A stretch of DNA of 15,994 bases from NCBI GenBank assembly GCA_035527515.1, contig DATLAJ010000031.1, forward strand, positions 1-15,994, read 5' to 3'. The position numbers and the translations under genes were made by a program. The notes under the pieces were generated by a model. The model was not told the DNA's origin. It made no database searches and saw only the letters and a list, made by a program, of their open reading frames with translations. This DNA comes from a bacterium. Its GTDB lineage: Bacteria; B130-G9. Of this stretch, positions 1 to 7,305 are shown piece after piece (the first letter of the stretch is position 1; each line of letters starts with the position of its first letter).

Positions 1-176
1 AAGGAGGTATTGAGAAAAACCGCATGACGTGAACCATCGTCAACACGACGATTAAGACCATAGAGAACCACGACAAATACCAAATTGCAGAACTTTACAC
101 ACGCAACTTAACGAGGCTTCAGAGGCTCCGTATCTCCTCGCTGTTCATCCCGGTTCTGCGCCTCTTCATTAGGCGG
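1..176. other. Non-coding left edge
   Basis: No gene is supported here. A perfect anti-Shine-Dalgarno complement (AAGGAGGT) sits at 1-8, but the candidate starts after it stop within a few codons. A 5-bp hairpin (CGCCT/AGGCG, 159-175) lies just after the stop of the minus-strand AOR gene. It has no following T-run on that strand, so I do not call it a terminator. Confidence 0.5.
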
Positions 177-2180
177 TTATTCGATCTTGCCCTCCGCGAT
201 CTTCGCCATCCAGTTCTCATATATTTCCTTGCCGGATCGCATGTCGGGGATTATCTCGGGGAGGTCTAGTTGTTTGGCCTTTTCAGGCGTGATGAAGCCG
301 TCTTCGTCCCAGCCGTGGAGCTTGTAGTATTCCTTTTGGGCCCACGCCCATTCTTTCCGGTCGAGTTTGAGGCCCTTGTGGGGACCATCAACGACGGGCT
401 CGTCAAAGTAGCGGTCAATGTGCGTGTCGTCCTGCTTGGCGCTGCCGTCCCTGAGCCAATGCGCCCGCTCCGCGGCGATGATCCGCTCCGCCGCGAGGAA
501 AATCTCATCGTCAGGGAATGCGAGGCCGGTCGCCAGCCTCAGAAGAGGCGCGTATGCCTCCTGCCAGTTACCCGCCCCGCCCCAGGAGCCGATGGCCTGG
601 CAGCAGCAGCCGACCGCGTCCGCCACGCACTTGTTCCGCTCCGACCAGGTGCAGAGCATAGGCTTAGTGTCGATTTTGGTCATCTCGGACGGGAAGTCCT
701 CCCAGAACTTCTTGGCGAGCTTCTTATCGAATATCTCCTCGATCTGATACGCGCGGCTCTTGGCGCAGCCCGGGAACTCGAGGCAGGAGTAGTTCTTGAG
801 GTGGTCGGAGCCTCGCGTGGACATGGCGTAGCCGAGGCTGAACCCCAGCGCGATGCGGGGATCAACGCTGATATGCTCCAGGCCTCGGCAATGAGGCACG
901 ATGTCCATGCCGACGCCGAGCTTCTCCGCCACGCGGACGTTGCCTTCGGCCAGCAGGTCGCCGAAGCCTTCTCTCTCGGCGATCATGTTGAGCACCTTCA
1001 TCGAGGTCTCTACATCGCCCCATTCGAGCCTGACGCCGCCGGTGTCCTTTTCCGTTATATAGCCCTTCTCGAACGCCTCCATCGTCCACGAAAGCGCCGC
1101 GCCGGCCGAGATGCTGTCCATGCCCAGCTCGTTCACGATGCCGCACATGACCGTTACGCCGGGCAAGTCGGCGGAGTCGATTCTCGGGCCGAGGTTGCAG
1201 AGGCTCTCCATCTCAGGGCCGCCGGCATGGAACCCCGCGTATTCCCCTTCTTTGATGTATGTGTATCTGCCGCAGCTTACTGGGCAGGACCAGCAGCCCT
1301 TCCTTCTGAACAGGAACTGGTTCGCCCACTGTACCCCGCCATAGAGCGTCTCAATGTCCTTCATGTAGCCCGTGGAGCAGTTCTTGTGCGCGTTGATGCC
1401 GATAGCGTTGCCGACGTCGAACAGGTCGAGTGAGCCCTCCGCCCGACGCCGAATCGCGGAGGCTGAGGTGTGGATTTTGCCTCTTAGCTCCCATGCCGCC
1501 TTCATGAATCCCTCGGGGTCGGCAATAGTGACGGGTCTCCTTCCCCTGACGGCGATCGCCTTCAGGTTTTTCGCGCCCATCACGGCGCCCATTCCTGTCC
1601 GCCCGCCAGAGGCGCTAAAGGAGCTCATTATGCAGGCGAACCGAACGAGCTTCTCGCCGGCCGGCCCGATGACAGCGACGTTGATGTCGGGGTCGCCGAG
1701 CTCCTCGAGTATCTTGATTGTGGCCTTCTTGGTCCCGAGACCCCAGAGATGGCTCGCGTCGCGGAACTCGATCTTGTCCCCATCAATGAAGACCCAGATC
1801 GGCTTATCGGCCTTGCCCTTGATGATGAGCTGGTCGTAGCCGGCATATTTCATCTTTGGCCCGAACGAGCCACCCATGTTGGTATCGCCGTGCCCATGAT
1901 GGTTCGTCCCGATTTTTGAGCAGGTCATCGGCGAGCGAGCGCTGATGGTCGTCCTGCCCGACAGCGGGGCAAAGCTCCCCACAAGCGGCCCGGCCCCGAA
2001 GCAGAGCGGGCTGGCGGGGTCGAACGGGTCCATGCCCTGCCGCGTCTCGTGATATACTACATCCGAGTTCATGCCCCGACCGCCTATCCACTTCTTGCAG
2101 TAATCGGCGGACAGCTTCTCAATCTCGTAGGTCCTATCGGTCAGATCAAACCTCAATCGTTGACCCATATATCCGTGCAT
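177..2180 (-). CDS. aor: Tungsten-dependent aldehyde:ferredoxin oxidoreductase family protein (AorB/BamB-like catalytic subunit)
   Basis: This is a full-length AOR-family protein of 667 residues. The family oxidises aldehydes to acids (or the reverse) at a bis-pterin tungsten site next to one [4Fe-4S] cluster, in the cytoplasm. The N-terminus (MHGYMGQRLRFDL) is typical of the family. Cluster ligands are visible as C296-x2-C299-x3-C303 plus the DxxGxC motif ending at C526. Other family marks are GPE at 321-323, the STRGSDH segment near 454-460, and a C-terminal DGPHKG/YYKLHGW block. The ATG is preceded by AGGGAG with good spacing. It is last in a minus-strand set after the GRE and the ferredoxin. 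Pairing with a four-cluster ferredoxin resembles Aromatoleum AorAB and also BamBC of class II benzoyl-CoA reductase; length is close to BamB. The family is certain, the substrate unknown. Confidence 0.95.
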   Translation of the reverse strand: MHGYMGQRLRFDLTDRTYEIEKLSADYCKKWIGGRGMNSDVVYHETRQGMDPFDPASPLCFGAGPLVGSFAPLSGRTTISARSPMTCSKIGTNHHGHGDTNMGGSFGPKMKYAGYDQLIIKGKADKPIWVFIDGDKIEFRDASHLWGLGTKKATIKILEELGDPDINVAVIGPAGEKLVRFACIMSSFSASGGRTGMGAVMGAKNLKAIAVRGRRPVTIADPEGFMKAAWELRGKIHTSASAIRRRAEGSLDLFDVGNAIGINAHKNCSTGYMKDIETLYGGVQWANQFLFRRKGCWSCPVSCGRYTYIKEGEYAGFHAGGPEMESLCNLGPRIDSADLPGVTVMCGIVNELGMDSISAGAALSWTMEAFEKGYITEKDTGGVRLEWGDVETSMKVLNMIAEREGFGDLLAEGNVRVAEKLGVGMDIVPHCRGLEHISVDPRIALGFSLGYAMSTRGSDHLKNYSCLEFPGCAKSRAYQIEEIFDKKLAKKFWEDFPSEMTKIDTKPMLCTWSERNKCVADAVGCCCQAIGSWGGAGNWQEAYAPLLRLATGLAFPDDEIFLAAERIIAAERAHWLRDGSAKQDDTHIDRYFDEPVVDGPHKGLKLDRKEWAWAQKEYYKLHGWDEDGFITPEKAKQLDLPEIIPDMRSGKEIYENWMAKIAEGKIE

Positions 2181-2253
2181 ATTGTTTCTCCCTAGTTCTG
2201 AATCGGCGGGTTAGCGCCACCTGCCATGTCTTCATAGCACCGAATTGATTGTT

Positions 2254-2340
2254 CGACCCCTTCAGGGTCGGTGGGTTGTTTTGGCTGCATTGCCCGTGGG
2301 TTCCACCCACGGCTACTGTTGTCATTCCCCTTCAGGGAAT
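2254..2340. repeat. Three-hairpin palindromic repeat cluster
   Basis: Three perfect short palindromes lie in the 213-nt gap between ferredoxin and AOR genes. They are CGACCC/GGGTCG with loop CTTCA (2254-2270), CCGTGGGT/ACCCACGG with loop TCC (2294-2312), and ATTCCC/GGGAAT again with loop CTTCA (2324-2340). The shared CTTCA loop on different stems suggests related mobile palindromes with compensatory stem changes. In RNA they could fold as processing or attenuation structures between the two genes. No mobility gene is adjacent. Confidence 0.8.
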
Positions 2341-2393
2341 TGAGGACATTTAGATTCATGCGACAAAAGCAAACCATTTTTGATACGTCAGGA

Positions 2394-2936
2394 TTATTCA
2401 ATGTTGAAGCTGAAGCCAAACTCTTCTTCCTTGGTAGTTGGCACTTCGTAATCTTTCTTCAGGCTCTTGGCCCAGTCCCGGCCTCTTGCCTTGGCGGCGT
2501 CGCTGGCGTCCATGTATTTCAGCGCCTCCTGCATCGTGCAGGCTTTCACGCACCAGGGGCCGAGCTCGTCGTCCTCGCACAGGTCGCAGCTCATGGTCTT
2601 TCCGGTGTCTGGATTCACAACCGCCGCGCCAAACGGGCAGGCGTGGATACACGCCTTGCAGCCAATGCACTTGTCCTCGTCAGTGACCACCGCGCCATTT
2701 CCCAACCTGACACGGGCATTCATCGGACAGACCTTGACGCAGATCGCCTCCACGCACGCCTGGCACATCACTGGGATGAACGTGTTGACCTCCCTGAACT
2801 CCTGAACCCTGATGCGCGAGTAGTTCGAGCCGCAGAAGCCGAAATGCTTGATGGAGCACGCCATCTCGCAGCTGTGGCAGCCCGTGCACCTGTCAGGGTC
2901 AACAACAATGATCTTCACTCCTGTCGCTTGTGGCAT
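2394..2936 (-). CDS. Four-cluster [4Fe-4S] ferredoxin-type electron transfer subunit (AorA/DmsB/BamC-like)
   Basis: This 180-residue protein has sixteen cysteines arranged for four [4Fe-4S] clusters: C17-C20-C23-C27, C58-C61-C66-C70, C90-C93-C96-C100 and C117-C120-C129-C133. The pattern and length are those of the DmsB/HycB-type subunits that carry electrons for molybdenum or tungsten enzymes. There is no signal peptide, so it is cytoplasmic. The ATG follows AGGGGAG with a 7-nt spacer. It lies between the GRE and the AOR on the same strand, so its most likely partner is the AOR, passing electrons to the FAD protein encoded at 5907. The lysine/acid-rich tail after residue 150 has no recognised motif. 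The gene is certain; the physical partner is inferred. Confidence 0.93.
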   Translation of the reverse strand: MPQATGVKIIVVDPDRCTGCHSCEMACSIKHFGFCGSNYSRIRVQEFREVNTFIPVMCQACVEAICVKVCPMNARVRLGNGAVVTDEDKCIGCKACIHACPFGAAVVNPDTGKTMSCDLCEDDELGPWCVKACTMQEALKYMDASDAAKARGRDWAKSLKKDYEVPTTKEEEFGFSFNIE

Positions 2937-2968
2937 TGCGTCACTCCCCTATTCATTTGATTATTCAA

Positions 2969-3045
2969 CCACAGAAACACAGAGTTCCACAGAGATGAAT
3001 TGACCTTATCTACCTTTCCTCTGTGCTCTCTGTGTCTCTGTGGTG
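2969..3045. repeat. CACAGAG-type inverted repeat element, copy 1
   Basis: A 77-bp element with complementary ends made of degenerate CACAGAG/CTCTGTG heptamers and a central CCTTATCTAC core. Its reverse complement closely matches 7180-7260, including the core and the order of heptamer variants. It fills most of the 120-nt gap between the GRE stop and the ferredoxin start, and could form a long stem in the shared transcript. Confidence 0.9.
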
Positions 3046-3056
3046 AAAACCTCTTA

Positions 3057-5531
3057 TCAAATCTCCGATTCGCCGAATTGCGTTCGTTCTATTATCTGCC
3101 GCTGCACATCGGGGCCAAGATCAATGAACCTGGCCGTGAACCCGGCGACTCTCACCATAAGGTCCGCGTATCGCTCAGGATTCTTCTGGGCATCGATGAG
3201 CATGTTCGTATCAACGATGTTGTACTGCACGTGATAGCCGCCGAGTCTGAAGTATGTCTCATTGAGTTTGATGAACTTCTCCGCGCCCTTCTTGCCCTCG
3301 ATGGCGGCCGGATGGAACTTCATGTTGAACAGCGTCGCCTGTAGCTCCTGGGCGTTGACCTTCGAGGCGGACTTGATGAGGCTGGTCGGGCCATTGACGT
3401 CGGTTCCGGGGAAGGCCGAAAGCGCCGCATCGGCAAGTGATTCGCCGGCCAACCGCCCATCCGGGCTGGCCCCGCACGCCTTACCGTGCAGCACCTGGGT
3501 GGTCACCGACAACGTGCTGGGACGCCAGGGCTCCCCGACCCAGTTCTTGACCTGCTGCGCGCACTGCGACCACGCGTGGTAGAGGTCCACGGCGATAGCA
3601 TCCACATAGTCATCGTCATTGCCGAACTTCGGCGCGTCCTGAAGCATCTTCCTCAGCCTTTCATGACCCACGAAGTTGTCCCTGATCGCCTGTTTGATCT
3701 CTTTCATAATAACGGTCTTGTCGTCAAAAACGTACTTCTTGATCGCCGCCAAACTATTGGCCACGTTCACCATGCCGCAGGAGATCACGTAGGCCGGATC
3801 GCTGTATCGGCACCCACCCTCGTAGGCGTCGAGGCCCCTGTCGATGCAGTCATCGAGAAGCGCCGTCATGAAAGGATGAACGAGGCCGATGTCGTTGTGC
3901 ATGAGCATGATTGTGTTCCAGTAGTCCTCCTCCCGGCGAACGACGACTTCCGTAACGCGTTTGTACTCCTCGACAATCTCCTCGTAGCTCGCTTTCTCGA
4001 CGTCGAGTTTCACGTCAACGAGCTTGTCCCCCGTCACAGGATTCACCCCGCCATTGAGCACCAACTCGAAGAGCTTGAGGCTGTTCGTATGCGGAACCGC
4101 ATACATGGGCATGCGCTTGCCGCAAATCTGCATGTCAACGCACCCACACGGGGCCCAGTCCCTCGCGTCCCCGAGGCTTGCGCCGGTCACGTTCACGAAG
4201 CGCTCGGTCGCGATCTTGTCGTTGAAGAGCGCCGGGTATCCGGAGCCCGCCTTGATGCAATCGACAACATTGAGCTTGAAATCGTGGCTCATGTTCTCAC
4301 ACCACCGGACGGAGATGGTTGGCTGCCACGTCTTGACGTTGATGCCCGCCTTCAGAACGAGATTGGAGAGCTCATTACTGCACGGCTTTCCGTCGCTGTT
4401 CACACCTCCTAAGGTAAGATTCTGATACACGCTGCCGCCCAGGTAGGATTCGGTGAAGGTGGCGTGCGCCCGCGTGACCTCGGCGCACTTGATCCGCATG
4501 AGCTCCAGAAGTTCCAGAGCCCCTTCCTCGGTCATGGCACCGGCATCGATATCGCTTTTGAACGGCCGATACATATACTGGTCAAATCGGCCAGGAGAGA
4601 TGCCCCGGCCGTTGAGCTCGATGAAGAGGCACACGTGCGCGAACCAAAACGACTGCATCGCCTCGCGAAATGTGTCCGCCGGCTTTCGCGGGACCTTGCG
4701 GCAGACCCGTGCGATCTCAAGCAGCTCCTCCTTGCGCCTCGCTTCCCCACAACCACCGGCCTGACGCTCCGCCTCCTTCGCGTAGTTCTCCGCGAAGTTG
4801 ATAACACCCTGAAGCGCGAGCTTCACGCCTTTATAGAAGCTGTATCTGTCGAACTTCTCCTTTGAGTTAAGTTCGCTTATGCCAGCGAGTTTGGCGTTGA
4901 TGCGAGCAATCAAGCCTTCAATGCCCTCATCGATGACCTTCTGGTAATCGACTATGACCCGACCCTCGGGAACGTCAAACATAAATCGAAGGAAGACAAG
5001 CTGCTGCATCCACTTCTCAACGAGGTTGAAATCCTCCTTGGTCTCCCTGAGGCAGTTCTCGGCGAGGGTCCTCCAGTCCTTCCCCTCCCAAAACTTGGCA
5101 ACGTCCAGTATCCTCTCCTTATCTTCGGGGCTGATGAGATAGATACCCAGCCGATCACCCTTGCCCTTCTGGAGCGTGCCATCAATGTAGCGCTCCTCCT
5201 CGCGCGTTATTCTCTTGAATCCCTCCAACATCCAAGTCTCGTATTCGGGATACACCTGGGTCCCCTTGAAATGGCGGGAGACGGCGCCCACTATCAACTC
5301 CTCGTCCCAGATTCTCGGCGTGAGGTTGGAGAGCACATGCTTCAGCGCGCCGCCGGCCCTGAGATAACGAGGCGCCGTCCAATGCTGCTTCATATAGTCG
5401 GTGAACAGTGCGGCCCTCTCAGAATCGATGAACGGCTCGTGTTGAAGCAGCAGCTTGTACCTCTTCTCGACCCTGGGCGTCGAAGGCGCTCCTTCGATCT
5501 CCCTTTTACTAATGGTTGATCCCTCAGCCAC
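3057..5531 (-). CDS. Glycyl radical enzyme (pyruvate formate-lyase superfamily), substrate unknown
   Basis: An 824-residue PFL-superfamily enzyme. The radical-bearing glycine is in RVAGFTARF near the C-terminus (Gly797, codon 3141-3143). The thiyl-radical cysteine is in the Cys-Gly-Cys-Val-Asp segment (Cys464). Other family marks are GISPGRFDQYM, GGVNSDGKPCSN, a LLDDCIDRG/EGGCRYS block and CGASPDGRLAGE. Characterised eliminases and decarboxylases of this fold usually have Glu two residues after the Cys; here it is Asp466, and the usual following Pro is absent. I chose GTG 5531 over GTG 5555 because GGAGG lies 5 nt upstream of it, while 5555 has no such site. A TTAACA-16-TATAAT promoter precedes it by about 100 nt. 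The activase is at 8538. It is probably not choline lyase or PFL itself. Family certain, reaction unknown. Confidence 0.95.
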   Translation of the reverse strand: MAEGSTISKREIEGAPSTPRVEKRYKLLLQHEPFIDSERAALFTDYMKQHWTAPRYLRAGGALKHVLSNLTPRIWDEELIVGAVSRHFKGTQVYPEYETWMLEGFKRITREEERYIDGTLQKGKGDRLGIYLISPEDKERILDVAKFWEGKDWRTLAENCLRETKEDFNLVEKWMQQLVFLRFMFDVPEGRVIVDYQKVIDEGIEGLIARINAKLAGISELNSKEKFDRYSFYKGVKLALQGVINFAENYAKEAERQAGGCGEARRKEELLEIARVCRKVPRKPADTFREAMQSFWFAHVCLFIELNGRGISPGRFDQYMYRPFKSDIDAGAMTEEGALELLELMRIKCAEVTRAHATFTESYLGGSVYQNLTLGGVNSDGKPCSNELSNLVLKAGINVKTWQPTISVRWCENMSHDFKLNVVDCIKAGSGYPALFNDKIATERFVNVTGASLGDARDWAPCGCVDMQICGKRMPMYAVPHTNSLKLFELVLNGGVNPVTGDKLVDVKLDVEKASYEEIVEEYKRVTEVVVRREEDYWNTIMLMHNDIGLVHPFMTALLDDCIDRGLDAYEGGCRYSDPAYVISCGMVNVANSLAAIKKYVFDDKTVIMKEIKQAIRDNFVGHERLRKMLQDAPKFGNDDDYVDAIAVDLYHAWSQCAQQVKNWVGEPWRPSTLSVTTQVLHGKACGASPDGRLAGESLADAALSAFPGTDVNGPTSLIKSASKVNAQELQATLFNMKFHPAAIEGKKGAEKFIKLNETYFRLGGYHVQYNIVDTNMLIDAQKNPERYADLMVRVAGFTARFIDLGPDVQRQIIERTQFGESEI

Positions 5532-5634
5532 GCTCTCCTCCGTTGCACAATCCACAGATGCTCGACGCTGAACCGCCAGTTTCCCAACCTTGATAGTTTC
5601 GAGCTAACAGGACCTGGCGATCCACAATCACCTA

Positions 5635-5662
5635 TTATACTAGGATAGCCTGTTGTGTTAAG
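5635..5662 (-). promoter_or_regulatory. Sigma70-type promoter for the GRE-ferredoxin-AOR genes
   Basis: Read on the minus strand, TTAACA (5657-5662) and a perfect TATAAT (5635-5640) are separated by 16 nt. The predicted start near 5628 gives a leader of roughly 95 nt before the GTG at 5531. An inverted-repeat arm (TAGGATAG, 5642-5649) lies inside the spacer, so a protein bound there would block polymerase. Confidence 0.65.
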
Positions 5663-5746
5663 TGAAAAGACCGAGCCGAAGGTTCGTCCATGAATACGAA
5701 ATGCAACCACGGTTTCGTGAGAGTTACAGCAACACAGTCTATCCTA
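5642..5746. repeat. Spaced imperfect inverted repeat in the divergent promoter region
   Basis: TAGGATAG at 5642-5649 is the exact complement of CTATCCTA at 5739-5746. The match extends inward imperfectly (a CCTG..TGTT end to 5660 against AACACAG from 5733). The arms are about 90 bp apart. One arm overlaps the GRE promoter spacer and the other lies about 30 bp upstream of the candidate rightward promoter. It could be a paired operator for an unlinked regulator or the ends of a small non-autonomous insertion of about 105 bp. Confidence 0.55.
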
Positions 5747-5771
5747 ATTGAGTAGTCAGGGCTAATTTATA

Positions 5772-5800
5772 TGGACAACTCTTCTGCTGTTTTGGATACT
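5772..5800 (+). promoter_or_regulatory. Candidate promoter for the rightward genes
   Basis: TGGACA (5772-5777) and GATACT (5795-5800) are 17 nt apart, matching consensus at five and four positions. A start near 5807 would leave a leader of about 100 nt before the ATG at 5907. It is weaker than the leftward promoter. Confidence 0.35.
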
Positions 5801-5906
5801 ACAACCGCAGAGGGCCAGATACGTTCGCCTCGCCGTTCGCCGGAGTCTGCGACGCGGCGAAGCCCTGCAAGCTGTGGAGATTGATCACCGAAGGCATGAA
5901 CACACG

Positions 5907-7172
5907 ATGAAGATACTTGTTGTTGGTAACGGAATAGCTGGGAATGAGGTAGCCTTTGGCCTGCGGGAGCTTGGCGCACGCTGCGAGATAACGATCATCT
6001 CCGCGGAGGAATGGCCCGAGTACGATCCGTGTTCGCTGCCCTACTTCGTCGGAGGGGATGTCCCGAGGGAGGCGGTCTTCAGACGTGCCCTGAATGACTA
6101 TGAGCAGAGCAGTATCCAGATTGTTCTTGAGAACAAGGCGGTCGGCGTCGATCCCGAGGCCAAATGCGTTGTAACTAAGAGTGGAGATGAGTACCGCTAC
6201 GACAAGCTGGTGCTGGCCCACGGGGGGCGCCTCGTCAGCCCACGCATCGCCGGCATGGACAAGCGGGGCGTTTTCAGCTGCAAGGAGCTTACCGAGGCGG
6301 ACAAACTGTTTGGGCACAGAGGGAGCGCGGCCGTCGTCATAGGTTCGGGCGCCATCGGGGTTGAGGCGGCTGAGGCGCTGAGGAAACGGGGCTGTGAGGT
6401 AACCATCATCGAGTTGCTCGACTGGATGTTGCCGACGATGTTCGATGAGCCGGTCGCAAGGCAGCTTGAGGGCGCGCTGAGAGGCTACGGCATTGACGTT
6501 CTGACTGGCGAGAGGGTGCAGCGCATAGAGGGCGATGATGGTGTAAAAGGGGTTGTTACTGACAAGCGCCGAATCCCGTGTGACACGGTCGTCTTGGCCA
6601 CCGGGGTGGCGCCTCAGAAAGAGCTCGGGGAGACAGCGGGCATCACGGTCAACCGAGGTATCATCGTGGATGAGACGATGGGGACCAATGTGAAGGGCAT
6701 CTACGCGTGCGGGGATTGTGTTGAGGCCCTGGACGCCCTTACCGGCGAGCGCTGCATATCCCAGCTGAAGCACAATGCAATCGAGCAGGCCCACATTGTC
6801 ACCAAGAATATACTGGGCGAGAACGCGAGCTACTTGGGGGCACACTCATTCGCCAGGGCGCACTTCTTCGACACCCATGCGGTAACGTTCGGCAAGACCA
6901 TGCAGACCGTGTGCGACGAAGGGGATGTAGAGTTCCTTGAGCGCGAAAGCGGTGATGACTACTTGAGAATCATCCTCAAAGGCGGAATAGTGGTTGGTGG
7001 GCAGGCGATTGGCGAGTATGCCGACAGCATCGGTCTATTCATAGGCGCAATGTGGCGGAAGGATGATTTCAATGGCCTCAGGGAGAAGTGGCAGCAAGTG
7101 TGCAGAATCGATTCACCATCGCCGTGGGTTTATCGGAAGCTGGGCCGCCTGATCGGCCTTCCCGCCGAGTGA
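5907..7172 (+). CDS. FAD-dependent NAD(P)H oxidoreductase (AorC-like; NADH oxidase/CoA-disulfide reductase fold)
   Basis: A 421-residue pyridine nucleotide-disulfide oxidoreductase. The FAD site is VVGNGIAGNE at 5-14, the NAD(P) site VVIGSGAIGVEAAE at 143-156, and the second FAD motif YACGDC at 266-271. Cys42 in PCSLPY sits where NADH oxidases, peroxidases and CoA-disulfide reductases carry their redox cysteine. I start at ATG 5907 because the FAD fold begins directly there; a GTG at 5874 would add eleven unlike residues. The start overlaps (ATGA) the stop of a five-codon reading frame at 5896-5910. It opens the rightward gene set opposite the GRE. As no other flavin subunit is present, it may be the NAD+-reducing subunit of the AOR complex, as AorC is in Aromatoleum. 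Alternatives are a stand-alone NADH oxidase or an electron donor to the PreA-like protein. Confidence 0.88.
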   Translation: MKILVVGNGIAGNEVAFGLRELGARCEITIISAEEWPEYDPCSLPYFVGGDVPREAVFRRALNDYEQSSIQIVLENKAVGVDPEAKCVVTKSGDEYRYDKLVLAHGGRLVSPRIAGMDKRGVFSCKELTEADKLFGHRGSAAVVIGSGAIGVEAAEALRKRGCEVTIIELLDWMLPTMFDEPVARQLEGALRGYGIDVLTGERVQRIEGDDGVKGVVTDKRRIPCDTVVLATGVAPQKELGETAGITVNRGIIVDETMGTNVKGIYACGDCVEALDALTGERCISQLKHNAIEQAHIVTKNILGENASYLGAHSFARAHFFDTHAVTFGKTMQTVCDEGDVEFLERESGDDYLRIILKGGIVVGGQAIGEYADSIGLFIGAMWRKDDFNGLREKWQQVCRIDSPSPWVYRKLGRLIGLPAE

Positions 7173-7179
7173 GGATTCT

Positions 7180-7260
7180 CACCACAGAGCCACAGAGAGC
7201 ACAGAGAAGAGTAGATAAGGCCAATTTCCCTTTTCTCTGTGGAACTCTGTGTCTCTGTGG
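7180..7260. repeat. CACAGAG-type inverted repeat element, copy 2
   Basis: An 81-bp element beginning 8 nt after the FAD oxidoreductase stop. Complementary arms of CACAGAG/CTCTGTG heptamers surround a GTAGATAAGG core. It is a diverged copy of 2969-3045 in the opposite orientation, about 4.2 kb away. It sits between two genes probably co-transcribed and could form a long RNA stem. Confidence 0.9.
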
Positions 7261-7305
7261 TAGGACAATGACAACGTTCAAATGCGATGCAAAGGGAGGC
7301 GAATG

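Noticed and set aside
1-30. Perfect AAGGAGGT followed by ATG at 24
   Set aside because: The frame stops after two codons, and other starts nearby also end at once.
270-1433. Open frame of about 390 codons on the plus strand opposite the AOR gene
   Set aside because: It is antisense to certain AOR motifs; its composition is alanine/arginine/valine-rich and resembles no family.
3057-5531. GRE as benzylsuccinate or alkylsuccinate synthase
   Set aside because: The RVAGFTARF radical segment is somewhat like that group, but no small Fe-S subunits or fumarate-adduct CoA-transferase genes are present. Without alignment I cannot support it.
3057-5531. GRE as choline trimethylamine-lyase or glycerol dehydratase
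   Set aside because: The GCVEP signature is not present (GCVDM instead), and there are no microcompartment shell or alcohol/aldehyde dehydrogenase genes.
5799-6845. Open frame of about 350 codons on the minus strand opposite the FAD oxidoreductase
   Set aside because: It overlaps the FAD and NAD motifs in antisense, with no recognisable domain.
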